Below, piece after piece: positions 7,837 through 16,852 of a stretch of DNA of 64,000 bases. The notes under the pieces were generated by a model. It searched no databases. It saw only the letters and a list, made by a program, of their open reading frames with translations, and was not told the DNA's origin. Position 1 is the stretch's first letter. Every line of letters begins with the position of its first letter. The DNA lies in NCBI GenBank assembly GCA_045226015.1, contig JBGVBY010000021.1, positions 20,549 through 84,548 on the forward strand. Direction: 5' to 3'. The position numbers were made by a program, and so were the translations under genes. The stretch comes from UBA2450 sp045226015 (lineage in GTDB: Bacteria > Bacillota_I > Bacilli_A > RFN20 > CAG-826).

Positions 7837-9669
7837 TTATTCTGCTTCTTGTGCTCTTTTAACATGAGCCTCGTATTTCTTTCTTTCGGCAGTATTTAAG
7901 ATCTTCTTTCTCATACGATATGTAGTAGGAGTAATCTCCACTAACTCGTCAGCGTTAATATAGTCAAGACACGCTTCTAAGGACATCTTACGTGGTGATT
8001 TAAGAACAACAGTGGTGTCTTTATTTGATGAACGAACGTTGGTTAAGTTCTTCTTTTGAGTAACGTTAACCGCAAGATCAAAATCATAACGATGTTCACC
8101 AACAATCATACCTTCATACACTTCAGTACCTGGAAGAATAAACATGGTTCCGCGTTCTTCAGTGTGTTCAATCGCATAAGGTGTAGCTTGTCCTGCCTCA
8201 ACAGACACAAGAACTCCAATATTTCTTTCTCCAATAGAAGAGGCGGTGATAGGACGATATTCTTTATACGTGTGAGATAAAATGCCATAACCCTTAGTTA
8301 AAGTCATGAAATTAGTCATATATCCTAATAAACCTCTACTAGGAATAACATAGTTAAGAATAGTGACTGTTTCTTTAGCGTCCATATTGATGAGTTCACC
8401 ATTACGTTCTCCAATTGTGGTCATAATGTCACCCACAAATTCATTAGGAACATCAATTAATAAATCTTCGTATGGTTCGCATTTAACTCCATCAATCTCT
8501 TTAATAATAACTTGAGGTTTACTAACTTCGAGTTCAAAGCCTTCTCTTCTCATGTTTTCAATTAAAATTGAAAGATGTAACTCACCTCTACCAGAAACAA
8601 TCCAGCTTTCAGTGTTAATAATACGTTCAACCTTTAAAGCAACATCTTTTTGAGTTTCTCTAAACAATCTTTCTTCTATTTTTCTAGCAGTTAAAAGTTT
8701 TCCATCTCTTCCACTTAATGGAGAAGAGCTTGTTCCGAAAGTCATTTGCAAGGTTGGCTCATCTAATCTAATTAGTGGAAGAGGATCAACATGACCAAAT
8801 TGACAGATAGTTTCTCCAACATTAATATCCGCTAATCCAGCTACCGCAACGATATCACCAGCATGAGCCTCGTTAATTTCTAGTCTCTTTAATCCTTGGA
8901 AACCAAATAATTTAAGCACTCTAAAGTTACTAACTTCGCCATTTAAGCGCGATACCGACACGTTATCGTTAACTTTGATGGTTCCTCTTTTAATCGTTCC
9001 AATACCAATCCTTCCAACGAAATCGTTGTAATCAAGTAAGGCAACTTGGAGTTGTAATGGAGAATCTTTATCCATACTTGGAGCTGGGATTTGATCTATG
9101 ATGGTTTGTAAAACTGCATCCATTCCTTCTACTTGAGAAGCAGGATCACTTGAATATGATGATGTTCCTTTTAACGCAGAAGTAAATACGGTTTTGAAAT
9201 CTAAGAATTCATCTGGAGCACCTAATTCAATAAACAAAGTAAGTACTTCGTCTAAAGTTTTCTCCACATCAATATTTGCTCTATCAACTTTATTGATAAC
9301 AACAATTGGCTTAACATGAGCTTCTAACGCTTTCTTTAAAACGAATCTAGTTTGAGGCATTGTGCCTTCAAAAGCATCAACAAGTAATAAACAACCATCC
9401 ACCATGTTCATAATACGTTCGACTTCTCCTCCAAAGTCAGCGTGACCTGGAGTGTCTAAAATATTGATCTTAGTGTCTTTATAAATGATGGAAGTAGTTT
9501 TTGCTAAGATAGTAATTCCTCTTTCACGTTCAATGTCATTTGAATCCATCGCACGATCAGATAATTCTTCATTAGCCCTAAATGTAGCAGATGATTTAAG
9601 AAGTTGGTCAACAAGTGTAGTCTTGCCGTGATCAACGTGAGCGATAATTGCAATATTTCTTACATCCAT
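7837..9669 (-). CDS. typA: TypA/BipA ribosome-associated GTPase
   Basis: An EF-G-like translational GTPase involved in stress-related ribosome assembly and translation. GTP-binding motifs are visible: AHVDHGKTT (10-18), RERGITI, DTPGHADF and NKVD. The TypA-specific C-terminal half includes RGELHLSILIENMRREG, YEDLLIDVP and SRGLLGYMTNFMT. Length 610 matches the family. A GGAGGG ribosome site precedes the start at 9669. It is separated from the upstream dnaX-rsmI operon by a terminator. Confidence 0.97.
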   Translation of the reverse strand: MDVRNIAIIAHVDHGKTTLVDQLLKSSATFRANEELSDRAMDSNDIERERGITILAKTTSIIYKDTKINILDTPGHADFGGEVERIMNMVDGCLLLVDAFEGTMPQTRFVLKKALEAHVKPIVVINKVDRANIDVEKTLDEVLTLFIELGAPDEFLDFKTVFTSALKGTSSYSSDPASQVEGMDAVLQTIIDQIPAPSMDKDSPLQLQVALLDYNDFVGRIGIGTIKRGTIKVNDNVSVSRLNGEVSNFRVLKLFGFQGLKRLEINEAHAGDIVAVAGLADINVGETICQFGHVDPLPLIRLDEPTLQMTFGTSSSPLSGRDGKLLTARKIEERLFRETQKDVALKVERIINTESWIVSGRGELHLSILIENMRREGFELEVSKPQVIIKEIDGVKCEPYEDLLIDVPNEFVGDIMTTIGERNGELINMDAKETVTILNYVIPSRGLLGYMTNFMTLTKGYGILSHTYKEYRPITASSIGERNIGVLVSVEAGQATPYAIEHTEERGTMFILPGTEVYEGMIVGEHRYDFDLAVNVTQKKNLTNVRSSNKDTTVVLKSPRKMSLEACLDYINADELVEITPTTYRMRKKILNTAERKKYEAHVKRAQEAE

Positions 9670-9684
9670 ATTCTGCCCTCCTAA

Positions 9685-9713
9685 TAAAAAATCTTTTCTA
9701 GTATAAGAAAAGA
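9685..9713 (-). terminator. Intrinsic terminator after rsmI
   Basis: On the minus strand a 7-bp stem TCTTTTC/GAAAAGA (9692-9713) is followed by a run of six T. It ends the dnaX-to-rsmI operon. A possible typA -10 box (TATACT) falls in its loop. Confidence 0.6.
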
Positions 9714-9739
9714 CAAAGTATTATTTCAAGAGAAATATA

Positions 9740-10579
9740 TTATTTAAATAAATCTTTAATGTGATTCTTGCGAATTTTATATACGTCAGACGCTATTTCA
9801 ATCGCATCTTTTTTACTGACACCTTTATTTATAAAGTATTGAACTTTATCAATTATTTCTTGGTCATTATATTCTTCGTTTGATTCATTGCCATTAACCA
9901 CAATAACCATCTCGCCCTTTAAGGAATCTAAATCCATAGCCACTAATTCCTTAAGAGTGCCATATATCTTTTCTTCGTTGAGTTTAGTTAATTCTCTCTG
10001 GAGAGAAACTTTTCTGTCACCAAGAACTTCATATAGCAACATCATAGTGGTTTTTATACGATGTGGACTCTCATAGAACACTAAGGTTTCTTGTTTGGAT
10101 TTCAAAGATAAAAGTTCTTCTTTTGCTTCATTAGGTTTAGCAGAAAGAAATCCATGGAAATAAAAATGAGCTGTATCTAATCCTGAACTAGTAAGCGCAT
10201 TTATAAAAGCACATCCGCCTGAAATAACAGACACTGCTATATCGTTTTCAATACATTTTTTACATAAAATGTAACCAGGGTCAGAAATACCAGGATATCC
10301 AGCGTCACTCATATATGCAACTTTTTTACCAGCAAGAACTTGTTCAACAATCTTATTAGACGCTTCAACTTCATTGTGTTCTCTAAGGGAAAATAATGGT
10401 TTTGATAAATTGAATTTTCTTAGAAGATCACCTGTATTTCTGGTGTCTTCAGCGGCCACTAAATCAACTCCACGAATTGTTTCAATAGCACGTTCAGAAA
10501 ATTCTCCTAAATTGCCAATAGGAGTAGCAATTAAATATAGAACTTTATGTGAATCATCAAATGATTTAATTATTTTCAT
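9740..10579 (-). CDS. rsmI: 16S rRNA 2'-O-ribose C1402 methyltransferase RsmI
   Basis: RsmI methylates the ribose of C1402 in the decoding centre of 16S rRNA. The N-terminal SAM-binding part of this tetrapyrrole-methylase-like fold is clear: YLIATPIGNLGEFSERA, AAEDTRNTGDLL, then SDAGYPGISDPG and SGGCAFINALTSSGL. The start is placed at 10579 (MKIIKSFDD), giving 279 residues, rather than at the ATG at 10633, which lies deep inside ricT. This start overlaps the ricT stop by 14 bases, implying translational coupling. It is last in the minus-strand operon and is followed by a terminator. Confidence 0.95.
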   Translation of the reverse strand: MKIIKSFDDSHKVLYLIATPIGNLGEFSERAIETIRGVDLVAAEDTRNTGDLLRKFNLSKPLFSLREHNEVEASNKIVEQVLAGKKVAYMSDAGYPGISDPGYILCKKCIENDIAVSVISGGCAFINALTSSGLDTAHFYFHGFLSAKPNEAKEELLSLKSKQETLVFYESPHRIKTTMMLLYEVLGDRKVSLQRELTKLNEEKIYGTLKELVAMDLDSLKGEMVIVVNGNESNEEYNDQEIIDKVQYFINKGVSKKDAIEIASDVYKIRKNHIKDLFK

Positions 10580-11438
10580 CGTTTTCAGGTTTATTAGGTC
10601 TTGGTCTAAAACCAGTTTGTTTTTTAAATTCATCTAAAGGTAAGAATTTAGAATCTTCTTCATTATCAACCTTCACCATCCTTGAAACAACATTTATTGT
10701 TGTAACGGTGTATTCAACTTTATCAATAAAGACTTTAAACCCAACTGGTGGGAATTCTTTCTTAAGTTCACTATAAGCATCGTCTTCATATTTTAAGCAG
10801 CATAATAGCTTTCCACAGTGGCCAGATAACTTAGGAACATTAATTGCGAGCATTTGGTTTTTAGCACGGTTGATTGAAATTCCATCAAACTCATTTAAGA
10901 AACTAGCACAGCATAAAGGTAATCCGCACATTCCAATGCCTCCAACCATTTTAGCCTTGTCTCTACTACCAACTTGGCGGAGTTCAATACGAGTGTGGAA
11001 TCTACTAGCGAGCACCTTTAAAAGCTCGCGGAAATCAACACGATCATCGGCAACATATGAGAAGATAACTTTGCTCTTATCTAGTGTGTATTCACATGAA
11101 ATGAGATTCATATCAATACCTAGACGTTTTACCTCGTTTTTACAAATTTCAAGGGCATTTTGCGCATCTTTTAGGTTAGTTTCATGTAATTTTTCATCAA
11201 TATCTGTGGCTTTTCTTAAGATTGGCTTTAAGTTCAATCGAGAACGATATTCACTCATTGGCATTGGGTCAATCCAGATGGTTCCAAACTCAGGTCCATG
11301 CATTGTTTCAACAACAACTTTGTCTCCCTTTTTGAGCTCTAAATCCTTGTTTCCAAAAAAGTACGCATGGTTAGAATAATGGAATTTAACACCAGCGAAA
11401 TTGGTATATCTTTCATTTACATTTATTTCGTTTTCCAT
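10566..11438 (-). CDS. ricT: PSP1 domain protein RicT (YaaT)
   Basis: RicT belongs to the PSP1 family. In B. subtilis it forms the RicA-RicF-RicT (Y-) complex that assists RNase Y maturation and phosphorelay, carrying Fe-S clusters. Here the cysteine-rich PSP1 signature GMCGLPLCCASF, followed by LSGHCGKLLCCLKYE, lies at about residues 172-225. The C-terminus is Pro/Asn/Asp-rich. The gene sits between holB and rsmI, the same order as B. subtilis holB-yaaT-yabA, but yabA is absent. Confidence 0.93.
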   Translation of the reverse strand: MENEINVNERYTNFAGVKFHYSNHAYFFGNKDLELKKGDKVVVETMHGPEFGTIWIDPMPMSEYRSRLNLKPILRKATDIDEKLHETNLKDAQNALEICKNEVKRLGIDMNLISCEYTLDKSKVIFSYVADDRVDFRELLKVLASRFHTRIELRQVGSRDKAKMVGGIGMCGLPLCCASFLNEFDGISINRAKNQMLAINVPKLSGHCGKLLCCLKYEDDAYSELKKEFPPVGFKVFIDKVEYTVTTINVVSRMVKVDNEEDSKFLPLDEFKKQTGFRPRPNKPENDENN

Positions 11439-11443
11439 AACAT

Positions 11444-12436
11444 TTATTCCTTCATAATTTTGATAATTAAGTGGTCAATCATTAGTGGGACACTTACGTT
11501 TAGACTAGCGATGTTTCTTAACTTTAATATTTCCATAAGAGAATTCTCAATATGGGGAAGTTTGTCCACTAAAGTAGACAATATTGTACCATAACTTTTT
11601 AAACTTATATCTCTATTAGATTTTAAGTTGAGGAGATCTTCAAACACTTCAGTTAATAAATCAACAAAATATCTAAACTCTTCTTTAGTCTTTAGAATAG
11701 GGGTAATTTCTTTCTGAGTGTAATAAATTACATCCTTATAATTGCCACCCTCCATTTGATCTAATAAACCTAATAGCGCTTTTTTCGCTACTTCATAGTC
11801 TTCTTTTTCTTCGCTCTTTTCTAATAAGTCAGTAATGAGTTCAGCGTCGTTATAGAAATATGACAACAATTCAGCGTCTTCTTTATTCACTAGTAGTGAA
11901 ATCGCATCATTAATCACTTTTTCTCTTGGCACACTTCTTAAAGAAAGGGTTTGGCACCTACTAACAATGGTAGGTAATACATTATTCACATTATTAGTGG
12001 TCAAAAAAGCATAGACCGGACTATCTGGTTCTTCTAAGAATTTTAACAACGAATTAACTGCTTCAACAGTCATGTTTTCAACTAGGTTAATGATATAAAT
12101 CATTACTCCCTTAGTTTCAAAAGCAGTTTTTTCAAATCTATTTTCAATATTTAAAACATCTTCTTTTTTAATAGTGCCTTGGCTACCATCAAGTTTGATG
12201 ATGTCTGGGTAGTTATCACTATCAATGCGTAAACATGTTATGCAGTTATCACACGCTAGTGGGCTAGGATCATCACATAATAAAGACTTTGCTAAGTATT
12301 GAGCAACTTCATAAATAGGGGTTCCTGGATTTCCCACGATTAAATAAGCATGAGAAACGGTATTGTTCTTAAGCGAATTGAGAAATGTTTGGTATACAAC
12401 TTTTTGATTATCTTTTAAGTATTTCCCTATTTGCAT
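11444..12436 (-). CDS. holB: DNA polymerase III delta' subunit
   Basis: This clamp-loader subunit works with tau/gamma (dnaX) and delta to load the sliding clamp. The N-terminal AAA+ domain contains a degenerate P-loop, GNPGTPIYEVA, lacking the Walker lysine, as is typical for delta', which does not hydrolyse ATP. A zinc module with paired cysteines (CDDPSPLACDNCITC) follows, then LLKFLEEP and the SRCQ arginine-finger motif. Length 330. It overlaps tmk by 10 bases and is six bases ahead of ricT. Confidence 0.93.
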   Translation of the reverse strand: MQIGKYLKDNQKVVYQTFLNSLKNNTVSHAYLIVGNPGTPIYEVAQYLAKSLLCDDPSPLACDNCITCLRIDSDNYPDIIKLDGSQGTIKKEDVLNIENRFEKTAFETKGVMIYIINLVENMTVEAVNSLLKFLEEPDSPVYAFLTTNNVNNVLPTIVSRCQTLSLRSVPREKVINDAISLLVNKEDAELLSYFYNDAELITDLLEKSEEKEDYEVAKKALLGLLDQMEGGNYKDVIYYTQKEITPILKTKEEFRYFVDLLTEVFEDLLNLKSNRDISLKSYGTILSTLVDKLPHIENSLMEILKLRNIASLNVSVPLMIDHLIIKIMKE

Positions 12437-13047
12437 AGTTTCTTTAATATTGCGTCTAAAGTGTCTTTAGCAACTTCTTCTCTGCTTCTAGAAGCATCAA
12501 TAACAATGAATCTATCAGGATATCTTTTTGCTAAAGCTAAGAAAGTTTCTCTAACTTTGTTATGGAAGTCTAATTTCTCTAAATCAAGACGATTAACTTC
12601 TCTATTCGCGTTGCTACTAATTCTTTTTAATCCTTCTTCAGGTTTAATATCAAATAACAAAGTTAAATCAGGCCAAGTATTTTCTGTAGCAAACAAATTA
12701 ATATTTAAAATATTATCAACACCTAATCCTCTAGCGCCTCCTTGATAGGCTAAAGAGGAATCTAAATAACGATCACAAATAACAATCTTGCCTTCTTTTA
12801 AAGCAGGCCAGACTTTTTCAACAAGATGTTGACGTCTACTTGCCGCATATAATAACGCCTCAGTACGTGGATCCATCATCGTATTCTTTTTATCAAGAAT
12901 AACGTTTCTAATTTCTTCTGCGATAGGAGTGCCACCAGGTTCTCTAGTACGGACAATTTGATATCCTTTTGCTTCAAGTGCTTTAACAGCAGCTTCAACT
13001 GCAGTAGTTTTTCCTGAACCTTCAGGTCCTTCTAAAGTAATAAACAT
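12427..13047 (-). CDS. tmk: Thymidylate kinase
   Basis: Phosphorylates dTMP to dTDP for DNA synthesis. Motifs: P-loop EGPEGSGKTTA (7-17), the DR(Y/E) region TREPGGTPIAE, RRQHLVEKVWPAL, then CDRYLDSSLAYQGG and a lid segment. Length 206 is standard. A GGAGGATAC ribosome site precedes the start. It lies between recR and holB in a replication and repair operon. Confidence 0.96.
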   Translation of the reverse strand: MFITLEGPEGSGKTTAVEAAVKALEAKGYQIVRTREPGGTPIAEEIRNVILDKKNTMMDPRTEALLYAASRRQHLVEKVWPALKEGKIVICDRYLDSSLAYQGGARGLGVDNILNINLFATENTWPDLTLLFDIKPEEGLKRISSNANREVNRLDLEKLDFHNKVRETFLALAKRYPDRFIVIDASRSREEVAKDTLDAILKKLCK

Positions 13048-13058
13048 GATGTATCCTC

Positions 13059-13655
13059 CTAAAAATTATGTCTTCCCTCAAGCGCTTTGGTTAATGTTAG
13101 AGGATCAACATAATCGAGATTTCCTCCAATTTGTAAACCATACGCTAAGCGAGTGACATTAACGTTACTATTTTCGAGTAATTTATTGATATAAGCAGCA
13201 GTGGTTTCTCCATCAACTGTTGGGTTTGTGGCTAAAATAATTTCTTTGAAATTACTTTCACTAATTCTCTTTAAAAGTGAATCGATATTAAGTTCTTCAA
13301 CATTCATTCCTTTTGATAATGAAAGTTCGCCATTTAAGACGTGATATAAGCCCTTGTATGCACCACTTTTTTCAATAGACATCACATCTTTTGGATAACA
13401 GACAACCATTAACGTTGTTTCATCTCTATCTCTATCATCACAAATGTAGCATCCATCAATATCAGTGATCATTCCACATGTTGGGCAGAAATGAATTTTA
13501 TCTTTCAAGCTTGATATTGCATTAGCAATCTCTTCTAACTCTTCTTTAGAAAAATCTAAAAGAGAGAACGCCATACGTTCTGCGCTTTTCTTTCCAACTC
13601 CTGGGAGTTTGTAAAGATTCTCTATGAGATTATCTAAAGACTTAAGATTTTGCAT
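13059..13655 (-). CDS. recR: Recombination mediator protein RecR
   Basis: RecR acts with RecF and RecO to load RecA at gaps. The helix-hairpin-helix LYKLPGVGKKSAERMAF (16-32), the zinc finger CPTCGMITDIDGCYIC (57-72) and the Toprim domain with VVCYPKDVMSIE and ATNPTVDGETTA are all visible. Length 198. The gene is three bases downstream of ybaB. recF lies at 48 kb in this window. Confidence 0.97.
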   Translation of the reverse strand: MQNLKSLDNLIENLYKLPGVGKKSAERMAFSLLDFSKEELEEIANAISSLKDKIHFCPTCGMITDIDGCYICDDRDRDETTLMVVCYPKDVMSIEKSGAYKGLYHVLNGELSLSKGMNVEELNIDSLLKRISESNFKEIILATNPTVDGETTAAYINKLLENSNVNVTRLAYGLQIGGNLDYVDPLTLTKALEGRHNF

Positions 13656-13657
13656 GA

Positions 13658-13960
13658 TTAAAAGCCAAAGCCTCCGCTTCTTCCAGTGATTCTCTCACTG
13701 ATTTCTTCGCTTTCTTCATCTATTTGAGCAAATAGTTCGTTAAGACCGCTGACGATTAACTCTTCAACCATCTCTTTGTTGTCTTTTTCATATCCATCTT
13801 CTTCGATGTTAATAGAAACAATTTCTTTGCTTCCTAAGACAACGATTTCCACTAAGCCAGCTTTATTCACTCTAAATTCTTTTTCCGCTAAAGTTTTTTG
13901 AGCTTTTTGAAGTTCACGTTGCATCTTTTGAGCTTGCATCATCATTTGTTGCATGTTCAT
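13658..13960 (-). CDS. YbaB/EbfC family nucleoid-associated protein
   Basis: A 100-residue DNA-binding protein of the YbaB/EbfC family, always found between dnaX and recR in many bacteria. It begins with MNMQQMMMQAQKMQ, a Met/Gln-rich helix, followed by the conserved EVEV-like strands (VEIVVLGSKEIVSINI), and ends SGGFGF. It probably dimerises as a tweezer-like DNA binder. It starts four bases after the dnaX stop. Confidence 0.92.
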   Translation of the reverse strand: MNMQQMMMQAQKMQRELQKAQKTLAEKEFRVNKAGLVEIVVLGSKEIVSINIEEDGYEKDNKEMVEELIVSGLNELFAQIDEESEEISERITGRSGGFGF

Positions 13961-13964
13961 AAAA

Positions 13965-15644
13965 TTATTCTCCTAAAAATTCAATAACGACATCTTTTGA
14001 TTTTGGTAATTTACCAATTTGTAAAAGATTCATATATAAACCTTGTAAATCGACTGATTTGTTTCTGCTTACTCCATACACAAACATCTTCTTATGGAAG
14101 ATTTGTTCCATAATGGTTTGGAGTTCAACTTGAATATCTTTTTGGTTAATCTTTTCTACTAACTTTGGCATTTCATAAGTAAGAATAACAATGTTATTAG
14201 ATGCGACGAGTGGTCTACCATCTAATAGTAAAGTTGCGGCCTTACCTAAAGTTGGGTGAGTGGACAACTTTTTAATATTTTTCCATTCATCAATAAGTTG
14301 GCCTTTAATCTCTTTCTTAGAAAGGACCATGATTTTCACCATTAGGTCATCACTGATTTCAAAACCGTCTTCCCCTTCTGCATCCTTAGGGTAGATAACA
14401 TTTTCCACTAGGCTGATGGATGATTCATATACCACAGGTTCTTCTTCTTTAACCTCAACTACAGGGGCTGGTTCAACCTTAATTGGTTCTTCTTTTAGCG
14501 GGGTTCTTATAGGTTTTTCAACTGGTTTGACGTTAACTGTAGGTTCAGAAACAATCTCCTTCTTTCCGCTTTCTAAAGATGTTAATTTAATTAAACTAAT
14601 CTCAAAAATAGGGTTGATAGAAGTAACGTTTTTGTAGTCTTTAATCGCGTTCATCAAAATATCAATCATTTGTAAGCATAGAGGATTTGGAATTAACTTA
14701 TTAAGTTCAATAGCCTCATCTTCTTTTAACACTTCTAAATATTCCGCATTATAAGAAGAATTGAAAATAACTACATCCTTAAGGATAATAAGAAGATCTT
14801 CAGTTAATCTTTTGATATCTGTTCCTTTATTAACATAGTTATTAAGTCTAGAAAGAACATCACTCATGTCATGATTAATCATGGAGTGAATCAATTTGAT
14901 TTTTTCTTCCTTACTTTCAAGGGCAAAAATATCTAAAACATCTGATGCTACTAAGGTGTTACCACTATAAGCGAGAACTTTTTCTAAGATGGATAAAGCG
15001 TCTCTCATTCCTCCATCTGCAAGATTGACAATTAATTCAATTGCTTCCTCGTTATATTCAACGTTCTCTTTAACAAGAATTTCTTTAAGTCTTTCTTTAA
15101 TATCTTTCTCACTGACTTTGTCAAAGTCATATCTTTGGCATCTACTTAATATAGTAGGAAGAATCTTATGAGGTTCAGTTGTCGCTAAAATGAAAATAAC
15201 ATGTTCTGGTGGTTCTTCGAGAGTCTTAAGAAGAGCGTTAAACGCTCCAGTTGATAACATATGAACTTCATCGATGATGTAGATTTTATATCTACCAAGG
15301 ATAGTGCCATATTTAACTTTATCAATAAGATCTCTGATTTCATCAACACCATTATTACTAGCGGCGTCTAGTTCTAAAACATCTGGGTGATTACCTTCGG
15401 TAATAGCAACACAGTTTTTACATTCATTACATTGACAACCAAGTCCGTGTTCACAGTTTAAAGCTTTGGCAAATAATTTTGCCATAGTGGTTTTGCCTGT
15501 TCCTCTAGGACCTGCAAATAAATATGCATGCGCTATCTTTTTAGTAGCAATCGCGTTCTTTAAAGTTCTTACGATATGTTGTTGCCCAGCAACTTCTTCA
15601 AAAGTCTGTGGCCGATATGTTCTATATAATGCTTTATATGCCAT
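13965..15644 (-). CDS. dnaX: DNA polymerase III gamma/tau subunit
   Basis: The clamp-loader ATPase. The AAA+ core has Walker A FAGPRGTGKTTMAKLFAKA (43-61), a four-cysteine zinc site (CEHGLGCQCNECKNC), Walker B IYIIDEVHML and the sensor SRCQRYDF. A proline/glutamate-rich linker (about 355-420) leads to a short tau C-terminal domain. Length 559 matches Gram-positive tau; no obvious programmed-frameshift slippery run was noticed. It is first in the dnaX-ybaB-recR-tmk-holB-ricT-rsmI operon. Confidence 0.97.
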   Translation of the reverse strand: MAYKALYRTYRPQTFEEVAGQQHIVRTLKNAIATKKIAHAYLFAGPRGTGKTTMAKLFAKALNCEHGLGCQCNECKNCVAITEGNHPDVLELDAASNNGVDEIRDLIDKVKYGTILGRYKIYIIDEVHMLSTGAFNALLKTLEEPPEHVIFILATTEPHKILPTILSRCQRYDFDKVSEKDIKERLKEILVKENVEYNEEAIELIVNLADGGMRDALSILEKVLAYSGNTLVASDVLDIFALESKEEKIKLIHSMINHDMSDVLSRLNNYVNKGTDIKRLTEDLLIILKDVVIFNSSYNAEYLEVLKEDEAIELNKLIPNPLCLQMIDILMNAIKDYKNVTSINPIFEISLIKLTSLESGKKEIVSEPTVNVKPVEKPIRTPLKEEPIKVEPAPVVEVKEEEPVVYESSISLVENVIYPKDAEGEDGFEISDDLMVKIMVLSKKEIKGQLIDEWKNIKKLSTHPTLGKAATLLLDGRPLVASNNIVILTYEMPKLVEKINQKDIQVELQTIMEQIFHKKMFVYGVSRNKSVDLQGLYMNLLQIGKLPKSKDVVIEFLGE

Positions 15645-15661
15645 AAATGTACCTAAGCAAT

Positions 15662-15690
15662 AGTATACATTAGAGTTACTTTTCTTTGAA
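15662..15690 (-). promoter_or_regulatory. Promoter of the dnaX operon
   Basis: On the minus strand a -35 TTCAAA (15685-15690) and -10 TATACT (15662-15667) are separated by 17 bases and lie 18 bases before the dnaX start. Confidence 0.5.
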
Positions 15691-15727
15691 GAATTAATAT
15701 TAATATTAACGAACTTTTCTTCACTCT

Positions 15728-15755
15728 TTGTAATATCCTAATATTATGTTATAAT
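15728..15755 (+). promoter_or_regulatory. Promoter of the prfA operon
   Basis: A -35 TTGTAA (15728-15733) and perfect -10 TATAAT (15750-15755) are spaced by 16 bases, 20 bases before the prfA start. It is divergent from the dnaX promoter. Confidence 0.6.
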
Positions 15756-15775
15756 CTACCGGGCAAGAGGTATTT

Positions 15776-16852
15776 ATGGAAGAGAGCATGTTTCAAAGGC
15801 TAGAAATAGCGAGGAAAAGATTAGAAGAAATTGACCAAGAATTACTTGATGAAAACACTATGAAAGACATCAAGCATTTTCGTGATATCTCTAAAGAACG
15901 TGCGGTTCTTGAACCTCAAGTCGAAACATTTAATCTTTATATAAAATCTGAAAACGAGCTAAAAGAAGCTATTGAAATGAGTAATGATTCTGATCCTGAT
16001 TTATCAGAAATGGGAAAAGAAGAAGCAAAAAGATTAACTAAGCTTCTTGAAGAATTAGAAGAAAAATTAAGAGAACTTCTATTACCAAAAGATCCTAACG
16101 ATGATAAAAACATCATTGTTGAAATTAGAGGCGCCGCTGGCGGAGACGAAGCAAACATCTTTGCGGGTGATTTGTTTAGAATGTATACAAGATACGCTGA
16201 AAACCAGGGTTGGAAAATTCAAATGATGGATCAATACCCATCAGAAGCCGGAGGTTTCTCTCAAGTATCATTCATGATTAAAGGAAAAATGGTATACTCC
16301 AAACTCAAGTTTGAAAGTGGTGCACATCGTGTTCAAAGAGTTCCTAAAACTGAAGCAAGTGGAAGAATTCACACAAGTACAGCAACAGTTTTAGTAATGC
16401 CAGAAGCAGAAGAAATTGATGTCGAAATCAATCCAAATGATTTACAAGTTGATACATATCACTCCCAAGGCGCTGGTGGACAAAACGTTAATAAGACTGA
16501 ATCCGCTGTAAGAATCACACACATTCCAACTGGAATTGTTGTAGCGTGCCAAACTGAAAAATCTCAAATTCAAAATAGAGAAATTGCTATGCAAATGTTG
16601 AGAGCAAAGATGTATTCCACAATGCTTGAAAAGCAACAAGAAGAAATCGGTAATGAAAGAAGACTAAAAATCGGTACTGGAGAAAGAAGCGAAAAGATTC
16701 GTACCTATAACTATCCACAAAATAGAGTTACTGACCATAGAATTGGATTTACAATTCAACAATTAGATAGAGTAATGGAAGGGGAGCTCGACTCAATCAT
16801 CGAGGCACTTGTCCATTATGATCAATCACAAAAAATTGCAGGTGAGAATTAA
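15776..16852 (+). CDS. prfA: Peptide chain release factor 1
   Basis: RF1 terminates translation at UAA and UAG. The catalytic GGQ loop lies in QGAGGQNVNKTESAVRITH (about residue 230), and the codon-recognition loop corresponds to the ASGRIHTST-adjacent region with a PxT-type tripeptide expected nearby (KTEASG). Length 358 is typical. The start at 15776 follows an AGAGG ribosome site. The stop overlaps the prmC start by one base (TAATG), so the factor and its methylating enzyme are coupled. Confidence 0.97.
   Translation: MEESMFQRLEIARKRLEEIDQELLDENTMKDIKHFRDISKERAVLEPQVETFNLYIKSENELKEAIEMSNDSDPDLSEMGKEEAKRLTKLLEELEEKLRELLLPKDPNDDKNIIVEIRGAAGGDEANIFAGDLFRMYTRYAENQGWKIQMMDQYPSEAGGFSQVSFMIKGKMVYSKLKFESGAHRVQRVPKTEASGRIHTSTATVLVMPEAEEIDVEINPNDLQVDTYHSQGAGGQNVNKTESAVRITHIPTGIVVACQTEKSQIQNREIAMQMLRAKMYSTMLEKQQEEIGNERRLKIGTGERSEKIRTYNYPQNRVTDHRIGFTIQQLDRVMEGELDSIIEALVHYDQSQKIAGEN

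Noticed and set aside
10870..11379. A 169-codon plus-strand ORF opposite ricT
   Set aside because: It is the antisense shadow of ricT, whose PSP1 cysteine motif is unambiguous.
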